A stretch of DNA of 7,488 nucleotides from positions 1-7,488 of the forward strand of contig CAYWGR010000225.1 of NCBI GenBank assembly GCA_964458015.1. The letters run 5' to 3'. This stretch comes from CAYWGR01 sp964458015 (GTDB lineage Bacteria; Planctomycetota; Planctomycetia; Pirellulales; Thermoguttaceae). The notes under the pieces are model-generated. The model had not been told where the DNA came from and ran no database searches. It saw only the letters and a list, made by a program, of their open reading frames with translations. Both the position numbers and the translations under genes were made by a program. Shown one piece after another: positions 1-5,518 of the stretch; position 1 is the first letter of the stretch, and each line of letters starts with the position of its first letter.

Positions 1-4
1 TGCT

Positions 5-24
5 GGCCCCTACATGACGGGGCC
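5..24. terminator. Short GC-rich hairpin at left edge
   Basis: Six-base arms GGCCCC (5-10) and GGGGCC (19-24) pair perfectly around an 8-base loop. A hairpin this GC-rich can act as a transcription terminator for a gene ending left of the window. No clean T-tract follows directly (TTTTC comes at 31-35, inside the flank of the next repeat), so the role is uncertain. Confidence 0.25.
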
Positions 25-30
25 GATCCG

Positions 31-126
31 TTTTCGGTAGGGCGGGTCGAGCGAAGCGATGGCCCGTGTGGAATTCCTCGCAAAATGGCGGGCCATCGCT
101 TTGCTCGACCTGCCCTACGGTTTTCC
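31..126. repeat. Palindromic dispersed repeat, copy 1
   Basis: Arms 37-66 and 89-118 are reverse complements at 28 of 30 positions and enclose a 22-base loop (67-88). The second copy at 3588-3681 has the same arm length, the same loop length and a similar loop sequence (GAATTC near the middle, CAAAATGG at the loop's right end). Both copies are flanked by TTTTC-type T-runs. Arm pair G49-C106 corresponds to A3606-T3663 in copy 2, a compensated change. This looks like a REP/MITE-like non-coding repeat family with a GCGAAGCG core. It carries no gene and shows no clear target-site duplication. Confidence 0.85.
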
Positions 127-187
127 CATATTTAACAATTGCTCGGCTCTGATATGCCAGAAAAGCGTGTAGTTTTTTGACTTTTTA

Positions 188-598
188 CTATAGTCGAGTC
201 CTGTTTTTCCAGGGCCATCGCGGCGGTGCGAAGATCAGTGTCAGCAACACTATGGCAGCAAATAGGCAGTAGCCGATCGTCAGTGCGGTAGGAGAGACGT
301 CGATGAAAAGGATCGCATGCGTCCAACGACCGATGAACGAACCGGGTTCGGCGGTTTCGCCGGCCAAACCACGGAGTTGGTCTTCCCATTCGGTTAAAGG
401 GCAAAGGACGCCGACTAATGATTCAACGGCTACGACGGCGATCATCAGGAAGTGGATGGCGCGGAGCCAGAAGTTGCGCGCCCAGGGCTGTTTCAAGGCG
501 AGGCCGAGAAGGATGGCGGCCATGCCTAGCACTACGAATGCGACGTAGGCTAGGTGAATAACCACGATGGCGTCGGCTAGCAGACGATAGAGATTCAT
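188..598 (-). CDS. DUF2784-family small integral membrane protein
   Basis: This 136-residue protein of unknown function fits the DUF2784 family in length and pattern. An N-terminal helix begins LADAIVVIHLAYVAFVVLG (residues 7-25), a second helix spans about 46-65, and a polar stretch follows with the family-like CPLTEWEDQLR motif (66-76). Further hydrophobic segments lie at about 93-110 and 107-125, and the C-terminus is basic and probably cytoplasmic. Four inner-membrane helices are the likely topology. The start is the ATG at 596-598. The only upstream purine run is GGAG about 12 bases away, so the ribosome binding site is weak. The gene is divergent from the QueC-like gene and has no operon partner here. 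The family assignment is by recalled motif pattern; no biochemical role is known to me. Confidence 0.8.
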   Translation of the reverse strand: MNLYRLLADAIVVIHLAYVAFVVLGMAAILLGLALKQPWARNFWLRAIHFLMIAVVAVESLVGVLCPLTEWEDQLRGLAGETAEPGSFIGRWTHAILFIDVSPTALTIGYCLFAAIVLLTLIFAPPRWPWKNRTRL

Positions 599-689
599 CG
601 AGAGAAACAGCTCCGAATTCCACTGGTGTTTCTAATCCAATTTCCTAGTGCCGACAAGCCCCCAGGGCCGCGGCAGATTTCTAGGATGC

Positions 690-718
690 TTAACAATTCG
701 CGGAGAACCTGATAGGTT
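690..718 (+). promoter_or_regulatory. Possible sigma70-type promoter for the QueC-like gene
   Basis: TTAACA (690-695, one mismatch to TTGACA) is followed after 17 bases by TAGGTT (713-718, a weak -10). It lies 55 bases upstream of the chosen start at 774, a sensible distance, but the -10 match is poor. The rest of the 175-bp divergent gap (599-773) shows no riboswitch-like structure that I can recognise, in particular no clear preQ1 aptamer. Confidence 0.3.
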
Positions 719-773
719 ATGCATGAGTCACGGTGTCGAGCATGAAGGAATAGTTACATCTCCCGAGGTTGCC

Positions 774-1445
774 ATGACCGAGAAAAAAACGCATGAAGAG
801 ACCGTCGGGCTGTTGTTCAGCGGCGGACTCGATAGCGGAATCCTGCTGGGGCATCTTTTGAACCAGGGGCGGCGCGTGCAGCCGTTCCATGTTCGCTCGG
901 GCTTGGTTTGGGAAGACGCGGAGGGAAATGCGATTGCCAATTTTGTGCAGGCCATGCAATCCGAGAGGTTGGAGACGCTCGTGACGTTGGATATGCCGCT
1001 GGGGGATCTCTATGGAGAACATTGGAGCACGAATGGCATGGATACGCCGGACGCAGAAAGCCCCGATGAAGCGGTGTATTTGCCAGGCCGCAATGCGTTG
1101 CTAATTTTGAAGCCGGCTCTTTGGTGCGCGATGCACGGCATTGGAGAATTGTGCCTGGGCGTTTTGGCGTCGAACCCGTTTGCCGATGCCACGGCGGAAT
1201 TTTTCACGGCTTATGAAACAGCCCTTGAATGCGCGATGGGTGGACGTGTGCGTCTTGTGCGGCCCTTTGCGGGCATGGTGAAGAAAGAGGTAATGGCAAT
1301 CGGGCGCGGATTACCGCTCGAGCATACGTTTTCGTGCATTGCGCCGAAGCGAGGATTCCATTGCGGCCGCTGTAATAAGTGTGCCGAGCGGCAACGGGCA
1401 TTCGCGGCTGCCGGGATGAACGATCCGACGGAATATGCTTCGTGA
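774..1445 (+). CDS. queC: QueC-like 7-cyano-7-deazaguanine (preQ0) synthase
   Basis: QueC enzymes use ATP and ammonia to convert 7-carboxy-7-deazaguanine to preQ0, the precursor of queuosine and other 7-deazapurines, in the cytoplasm. The 223-residue product has the family length (E. coli QueC is 231). Visible landmarks are the PP-loop ATP-binding motif SGGLDS (16-21), the PGRN motif (104-107), the K170/K171 region before the C-terminal domain, and a zinc site of four cysteines C188, C197, C200 and C203 in C-x8-C-x2-C-x2-C spacing, followed by the typical DPTEY end. The start at 774 has GAGG (765-768) five bases upstream and puts the P-loop where the family has it; in-frame ATG 723 and GTG 648 would add an unconserved extension. 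The YPDCR stretch of classical QueC is replaced by SNPFADAT (133-140), so this may be a divergent subfamily with an altered substrate. No queD, queE or queF is nearby. The stop lies 6 bp from the stop of the convergent small membrane gene. Confidence 0.85.
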   Translation: MTEKKTHEETVGLLFSGGLDSGILLGHLLNQGRRVQPFHVRSGLVWEDAEGNAIANFVQAMQSERLETLVTLDMPLGDLYGEHWSTNGMDTPDAESPDEAVYLPGRNALLILKPALWCAMHGIGELCLGVLASNPFADATAEFFTAYETALECAMGGRVRLVRPFAGMVKKEVMAIGRGLPLEHTFSCIAPKRGFHCGRCNKCAERQRAFAAAGMNDPTEYAS

Positions 1446-1451
1446 AGGCCG

Positions 1452-1601
1452 TTATTGCTCGTTTTGTTGCTTGCTGAGGGCTTTGATCATTCGCAGGATC
1501 TCGAAGCCGCCTTTACCGCCGACGATGAACAACAGGAAGGCGTACCAGGCGATCGAGGCGTAGATCATCGCGGTCCAGAACCAAACGTAGATGTCATTCA
1601 T
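1452..1601 (-). CDS. 49-residue single-span membrane protein, symporter partner
   Basis: A short gene begins within the end of the symporter gene: its ATG (1599-1601) overlaps the symporter TGA (1598-1600) in an ATGA junction. A strong GGAGG (minus strand, 1609-1613) lies 7 bases upstream, inside the last symporter codons. The product starts MNDIYVWFWTAMIYASIAWY, forms one aromatic-rich transmembrane helix (about residues 5-28), then a Gly-Gly-Lys-Gly-Gly turn (28-32) and a basic amphipathic tail ending in TAA at 1452. Small membrane proteins encoded beside sodium:solute symporters are a known arrangement (annotated elsewhere as symporter small accessory proteins). By overlap and translational coupling this one probably binds or stabilises the symporter; that role is inferred. 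It ends 6 bp from the convergent queC stop, leaving no room for a separate terminator. Confidence 0.75.
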   Translation of the reverse strand: MNDIYVWFWTAMIYASIAWYAFLLFIVGGKGGFEILRMIKALSKQQNEQ

Positions 1602-3340
1602 GACGCGGCCTCCGACTGATTGGCGTAGGTAGAAATGGGGCCATTTTGTCCACGGCCGAGTGCTTGGCCCAACAGCGAGCCGAAGATCATTCCGGCGAAT
1701 GAGAGGCCGAAGGCGGCCAGGCCGGCCGTTTCAGGCGAAATTTGTTGGGAAGGATCTTCTACAAAAGCATTGACGACCAGGAATGTGACCGGGCCGATGG
1801 CTCCGAGGATGATTGCGGCGGTGGCGCCCCAGCTGTTTGCTCCGCGCCAGTAAAGGGCTCCGACCAGCAGCGTGAACAAGCTGGCGAGGTAGATGTTTCC
1901 GGTTACGGACAAGTAGTCCCAAGCGCGGCCGGGCAATTGATACCACAGGCCGTAGAAGATCAGAAAGATGCTGATGGCGACGACCAGCAGGCGAACGGTC
2001 AGCAGCTTGCCCTTGGCCGACATTGGTTTTCGCAGGCAGGGGCCGATGATGTCGTTGTAGATGACCGTGGCCCAGGTAAGAAGATAACCGCTGTCGGTCG
2101 ACATTTCAGCGGCGAGCATGGCGGCGATTAGCAGGCCGATGATGCCGGCAGGCAAGATTCGACCGAGATATTGCGGCATGGCCGTGAGCGTGCCCACACC
2201 CTCGGGCAGTCCGCCTTGGGATTGGAAATAGAGGAACGCGGCAGCACCCCACAAGCCCGGCAAGGCGAACCGGCCGACGAAGTAGAAGGACGTTCGACGG
2301 TAGATTTTTTTAGCTGTTTGCGAGTCGCGGGCAGCCAGCACGCGGGCGATGGTGGTTTGCCAGGTGGTCATCACGGCGATTTGAAAAATGGCTTGCCAGA
2401 TGAACCATAATGGGCCTGAACTTCCGATGGGATCAAAGGGAGCGCCCATTGCGATTGGTTCCGGCTTTTCGGGCTTGCTGGTATCGAGTAATACGCCTTC
2501 CTTGGCCAATTCGCCGGCATTAGCTCGGAGTTTTTGAGCTTGCGCGGTTTCGGCGGCCTTTCGGGTTTCCGGATCCGCGATGGAATCGAATTTTGGAGTC
2601 TTGGCTTGCAGCTCTCGGGCGCAGACTTGGCTCGACTGATGCACTTTTTCCAAATCGGTGACGATCGTGGACCAGCCGACGTTGTAGACGACCAAAACCG
2701 AAGTAACGACCAACCCAAAGCCCATAACCAGAAACTGGAGATAGTCGGTTACGAGGACCGACAACATGCCGCCCAGTACGGTGTAGACCAGTACGAGTCC
2801 CAGCAGCGAGGTCATGGTGATTTCGAGGTAACCTAGATGGAATTCATGCCCCATCAAGGTAACGGGGAAGGTGACTTTCGAGTCGAAGCCGGAAACATAC
2901 ATCAAGAAATCGCCGCCGAGTCGCAGAAAGATGCCCATGTTCAACAGCCCGCCCAAGATCACCACGACGCCGGCCAGCCAGCGAACGCGCCGGCCGAAAC
3001 GTTTCTCGAAAAGTTCGGGGATGGTAATGACGCCTGCGTTGCGCAACGGCACGATGACAAAGCCGGTCATGCCGACAAGCAGCATGGCCAAACAGCCGAA
3101 GACGCCGGGGATAGCGCCGGCGAATCCATTTTTAAAGCCCATCTCGGCCGTATACATGACCGTGACGATTCCCAACTCGGTGGCGGCCAAGGATGCGATC
3201 CCTAAGTTGAGATCCATTTCGCGCCCAGCGACAGCGAAATCTTCTACGTCGCGCACATACCGGCGCATCCAGATGCCCGCGATCATACAACCGATCAGAT
3301 AGACGACAATGATGATCCAGTCGATGGGCGTCAATATCAT
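1598..3340 (-). CDS. Sodium:solute symporter (SSS family)
   Basis: This inner-membrane transporter of 580 residues belongs to the SSS (SLC5/PutP-like) family, which uses the sodium gradient to import solutes. The first helix (about 6-25) is followed by the family-typical DFAVAGREM (34-42) and a long run of helices. AAEMSTDSGYLLTWATVIYND (410-430 region) matches the conserved SSS segment that forms part of a sodium site; WQTTIARVLAARD (327-339) is also typical. A charged soluble stretch at residues 229-308, rich in Lys, Glu, Ala and Gln, lies between the sixth and seventh helices and is longer than the loop in well-studied members. The substrate cannot be read from the sequence. The ATG at 3338-3340 has AGGA nine bases upstream. 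A possible promoter of modest quality lies upstream (TTGCTA at 3432-3437 and TAGACT at 3409-3414, 17-base spacer, minus strand). The 49-residue membrane gene is coupled downstream by a 4-bp overlap. Confidence 0.9.
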   Translation of the reverse strand: MILTPIDWIIIVVYLIGCMIAGIWMRRYVRDVEDFAVAGREMDLNLGIASLAATELGIVTVMYTAEMGFKNGFAGAIPGVFGCLAMLLVGMTGFVIVPLRNAGVITIPELFEKRFGRRVRWLAGVVVILGGLLNMGIFLRLGGDFLMYVSGFDSKVTFPVTLMGHEFHLGYLEITMTSLLGLVLVYTVLGGMLSVLVTDYLQFLVMGFGLVVTSVLVVYNVGWSTIVTDLEKVHQSSQVCARELQAKTPKFDSIADPETRKAAETAQAQKLRANAGELAKEGVLLDTSKPEKPEPIAMGAPFDPIGSSGPLWFIWQAIFQIAVMTTWQTTIARVLAARDSQTAKKIYRRTSFYFVGRFALPGLWGAAAFLYFQSQGGLPEGVGTLTAMPQYLGRILPAGIIGLLIAAMLAAEMSTDSGYLLTWATVIYNDIIGPCLRKPMSAKGKLLTVRLLVVAISIFLIFYGLWYQLPGRAWDYLSVTGNIYLASLFTLLVGALYWRGANSWGATAAIILGAIGPVTFLVVNAFVEDPSQQISPETAGLAAFGLSFAGMIFGSLLGQALGRGQNGPISTYANQSEAAS

Positions 3341-3499
3341 GGCGTAGGATCCTGTAACGAAGCGAAATGCCCTTTTGGGGCAAGAAGCATTATGGAAACA
3401 GAATGATTAGTCTAACTAAAGGATGAATGGCTAGCAATCACTGGAGGCGGATGAAAGTCGCAAATTTACCGGAGAAAGGCGCACGGGCGTCGGTGCTGT

Positions 3500-3509
3500 N
3501 NNNNNNNNN
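3500..3509. other. Assembly gap (10 N)
   Basis: Ten consecutive undetermined bases mark a scaffold join or unresolved segment. It lies 30 bp from the first 48-bp direct repeat, which suggests the repeats broke the assembly; the true missing length may differ from ten bases. Confidence 0.95.
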
Positions 3510-3539
3510 CTTCGGGTTGGGGTTCGTATCAGAGGTTTT

Positions 3540-3587
3540 GATTGCATGCAGTTGTGCCAACGTCCGGCTTGTTGCCGATAAGTGCAG
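3540..3587 (+). repeat. 48-bp direct repeat, unit 1
   Basis: This unit matches 3687-3734 at 44 of 48 positions; all four differences are A/G transitions. It begins GATTGCATGCAGTTGTGCC and ends GATAAGTGCAG. The two units bracket the second palindromic element, giving a 147-bp period. It contains no recognised protein-binding motif. Confidence 0.9.
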
Positions 3588-3681
3588 TTTTCGGTAGGGC
3601 GTGTCAAGCGAAGCGCTGGCCCGCCTTGAATTCTTCACAAAATGGCGGGCCTTCGCTTCGCTTGACCCGCCCTACACTTTT
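3588..3681. repeat. Palindromic dispersed repeat, copy 2
   Basis: Arms 3594-3623 and 3646-3675 pair at 27 of 30 positions around a 22-base loop (3624-3645). About 17 of 22 loop bases match copy 1 at 31-126, so the whole element, not just the stem, is conserved. It sits exactly between the two 48-bp direct repeats. Copy 1 has no such flanks, so the direct repeats are not part of the element itself. Confidence 0.85.
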
Positions 3682-3686
3682 CACTG

Positions 3687-3734
3687 GATTACATGCAGTT
3701 GTGCCAGCGTCCGACTTGTTACCGATAAGTGCAG
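3687..3734 (+). repeat. 48-bp direct repeat, unit 2
   Basis: Second unit of the pair described at 3540-3587 (44 of 48 identical). It begins GATTACATGCAGTTGTGCC. The 48-bp length is far beyond a normal transposition target duplication, so a segmental duplication or a composite repeat is more likely. Confidence 0.9.
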
Positions 3735-3820
3735 AGGGAATGTTTGAGCCGGATGGGAGAGGTTGGGGTGCGTGCTTGAACCACAAAGGGAGAGCGTTCC
3801 GCTTGGATTGAGGCGGCTTT

Positions 3821-5248
3821 TTAGCCGGCGGCCAAACGGCGTTCGACTTTGCGGATGGCGTCGTCTACCGGCCAACGCTGCTCGGCAAGATCGAGTGGGC
3901 AACCGGTGGCCATCCAGCCGTCCACGCGGCGCTGGGCGGAGATGACCGTGCTGTGACTGCGACGGCCGAAATAGTAGCCGATTTCGCTCAATGCGGCTCG
4001 GGTGTGTTTGCGGGCAAGCCACATGGCCAGCATCCGCGGATGGCTGACGCGCTTGGCCTTTTCGTCGGATTGCAGGCTGGTGGGTTCCAGGCCGAAGACA
4101 TCGCAGACGGCCTTTTCGATATCCAGCAACCGCACCACGCGACCGCTTTGGCGGATCAAGTCGGCTAGCGATTCCTCGGCCATCGCCAAGCTGATCGGCC
4201 GGCCGATGGCTTGGCTGGTCGCCTTCAAACGGCACAAAGCGCCGGAAAGCTCGCGGGCATGGGTGGTCAAACGAGCGGCCACGTATTGTTGCACTTCGGC
4301 GGGCAGATGAAGATTGATGCGCCGGGCCATGTGCGACAGGATGCCCAATCGTGATGCGTAGTCGGGCGGTTCGATGCGGCAGACCAATCCGCCGGTCAGC
4401 CGCGTGGTAAGCTCGGGGCCCAGTTCCGCAAGTTCGGCGGGAGAACGGTCGGCAGCGAAGGCCAGTTGACGGCCTTCACGCAAGAACGTGTCGATCGTGT
4501 GGAGCAGCTCCACTTGGGTCGCACGTTTGCCGATGAGGAACTGTAAATCGTCGATTAAGAGCAGATCGACGCCGCGGTATTTGCGTCGGAAGCTGGGCAA
4601 GCCGCTGCCTCGCAATGCTTCGAGGAAATGGCTCGTGAATTGCTCGGCCGACAGATACACGATCGTCATGCGCGGATGATTGCGCCGTGCGGAAGTCCAG
4701 ATGCCTTCGAGCAGATGCGTTTTGCCGACGCTCGTTGGTCCGTAGAACATGACGGGCGTGTGCTGGCCCGGCTGGCGGACGATCATCTCGGCCGACGTGA
4801 TCGCCAAACGGTTGGCCTCGCCGGCCACGAACGTATCGAGACTGGCAAAGCGACGCCGCGAGGATGTTTCCGCGGCAGCAACCGGTACGCTTGATGCAGC
4901 TTGCCCAATCGTTGCGGGAGGCAACGTTGCCGGTTCGCGTTTCGAGATGTTCTTGGGAGAAGCCGATTGCATTACATTGCCGCCGACAGAAGCTGCCGTT
5001 GCTTCGATGTAAAACTCAATGGCGGGGCATGTGCCGAAAAGATCACAACATGCCGCTTCGATCTGCCTTCGGAAATTCGAACGGATCCAATCCAAGAAGA
5101 ACTGGTTGGGCGTGCCGATTTTTAGCGCACTACCGTCATAGTCCAAGCGCGTTCCCGCACCGAACCATAAATCGTATCGTTTTTGCCCGACCTTGCCGGC
5201 TAACGCAGCGCGTAAAGCCGACACGATCTCCATATCGTCCTTGGTCAC
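3821..5248 (-). CDS. dnaA: Chromosomal replication initiator DnaA homologue
   Basis: DnaA binds the origin, forms an ATP-dependent filament and opens the DNA for helicase loading. The 475-residue product has all four domains: an N-terminal domain (about 5-82, with the family-like RYDLWF), a low-complexity Ala/Ser/Pro linker (about 83-132), an AAA+ core with Walker A GPTSVGKT (170-177), Walker B LLIDDL (229-234), sensor-1-like ADRSP (266-270) and sensor-2 RELSGAL (332-338), and a C-terminal helix-turn-helix DNA-binding domain (about 370-470). The DnaA signature reads HPRMLAMWLARKHT...SEIGYYFGRRSHSTV (403-435). The usual GGRDHTTV is GRRSHSTV, which I recall as a planctomycete form. Gly-to-Ser in Walker A (usual GxGxGKT) leaves the lysine and threonine intact. 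The GTG start (5246-5248) follows AGGAAAG by about 7 bases; ATG 5231-5233 with AAGGA four bases upstream is an alternative. No dnaN or recF is adjacent. It could be the main initiator or a second paralogue. Confidence 0.9.
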   Translation of the reverse strand: MTKDDMEIVSALRAALAGKVGQKRYDLWFGAGTRLDYDGSALKIGTPNQFFLDWIRSNFRRQIEAACCDLFGTCPAIEFYIEATAASVGGNVMQSASPKNISKREPATLPPATIGQAASSVPVAAAETSSRRRFASLDTFVAGEANRLAITSAEMIVRQPGQHTPVMFYGPTSVGKTHLLEGIWTSARRNHPRMTIVYLSAEQFTSHFLEALRGSGLPSFRRKYRGVDLLLIDDLQFLIGKRATQVELLHTIDTFLREGRQLAFAADRSPAELAELGPELTTRLTGGLVCRIEPPDYASRLGILSHMARRINLHLPAEVQQYVAARLTTHARELSGALCRLKATSQAIGRPISLAMAEESLADLIRQSGRVVRLLDIEKAVCDVFGLEPTSLQSDEKAKRVSHPRMLAMWLARKHTRAALSEIGYYFGRRSHSTVISAQRRVDGWMATGCPLDLAEQRWPVDDAIRKVERRLAAG

Positions 5249-5302
5249 TTCCGGTCTTTCCTTTGGCGGGACGAGAACTCCGTTGCCACAAGCGAAGACT
5301 TG

Positions 5303-5330
5303 ATTCTAGCGATGCTAGCAGTGCTGTCAA
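5303..5330 (-). promoter_or_regulatory. Near-consensus sigma70-type promoter of dnaA
   Basis: On the minus strand a perfect -35 TTGACA (5325-5330) and a -10 TAGAAT (5303-5308, one mismatch) are separated by 16 bases. The -10 lies 54 bases upstream of the GTG start, giving a leader of roughly 45-50 bases. A small palindrome CTAGC-GAT-GCTAG (5306-5318) overlaps the -10 and spacer and could be an operator, though it may be chance. Confidence 0.6.
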
Positions 5331-5451
5331 ACCGCCCCGAAGCACTTGGCCGGAAGAATTTGGTACAAGAAAAAACGAGACAGCGAAATCTTCGGAAAAA
5401 AGCATCAACTCAGTTCCACGGGAGGGACGAAAATTCCGCTTTTCGTCGTTG

Positions 5452-5518
5452 ATTGGCACGTGGATAACCTGTCGAAACCATGCGTGCCAATTGTCGATAA
5501 ATTAAAATATTTTTATGT
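5452..5518. promoter_or_regulatory. Candidate DnaA-binding region upstream of dnaA
   Basis: Two DnaA-box-like 9-mers read in the minus direction: TTATCCACG (5459-5467, one mismatch to TTATNCACA) and TTATCGACA (5492-5500, one mismatch). Their starts are 33 bp apart, about three helical turns. An AT-rich tract (5495-5518) directly follows. The first box is embedded in an inverted repeat ATTGGCACG (5452-5460) / CGTGCCAAT (5483-5491). This suits dnaA autoregulation or an origin element. Two imperfect boxes are few, and the AT tract partly encodes the end of the acetyltransferase, so the assignment is tentative. Confidence 0.35.

Larger units (their letters stand above)
3341..3820. other. 480-bp non-coding stretch with repeats and assembly gap
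   Basis: No convincing gene lies between the symporter start and the dnaA stop. The stretch holds the symporter's likely promoter region, a small hairpin (TGCCC 3368-3372 with GGGCA 3378-3382), the N run (3500-3509), two 48-bp direct repeats and the second palindromic element. A weak 5-bp hairpin (CGGCT-AAAA-AGCCG, minus strand, about 3813-3826) overlaps the dnaA stop codon but lacks a following U-tract, so the dnaA terminator is not clear. Short open frames here are repeat-derived and have no protein-like composition. Confidence 0.7.

Noticed and set aside
648..773. Longer QueC-like start at GTG 648 or ATG 723
   Set aside because: The extension has no family similarity, and ATG 774 has a GAGG five bases upstream and gives the normal QueC length.
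599..773. preQ1 riboswitch upstream of the QueC-like gene
   Set aside because: I could find no compact pseudoknot-like hairpin with an A-rich tail near the ribosome binding site.
2837..3302. Overlapping plus-strand open frames of 122 and 143 codons
   Set aside because: They lie antisense to the symporter, whose protein has clear family motifs; their translations are His/Gln/Asp- or Pro/Lys-rich shadow compositions without hydrophobic cores or motifs.
3540..3734. CRISPR array reading of the two 48-bp direct repeats
   Set aside because: Only two units, a 99-bp palindromic spacer that recurs at 31-126, and no cas genes.
3438..3811. Short open frames across the repeat cluster (both strands)
   Set aside because: They are made of the repeated DNA, and one runs through the N gap; near-identical peptide pieces reflect the 48-bp repeats, not a protein.
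5136..5459. 107-codon minus-strand frame overlapping the start of dnaA
   Set aside because: It overlaps the dnaA promoter and coding start in another frame and shows no recognisable motif; the perfect -35 and near-perfect -10 inside it fit a regulatory region better.
4864..5505. 213-codon plus-strand frame across the dnaA 5' end
   Set aside because: It is antisense to the conserved DnaA N-terminus and promoter, has no family features, and its Arg/Ser-rich composition is typical of a GC-rich shadow frame.
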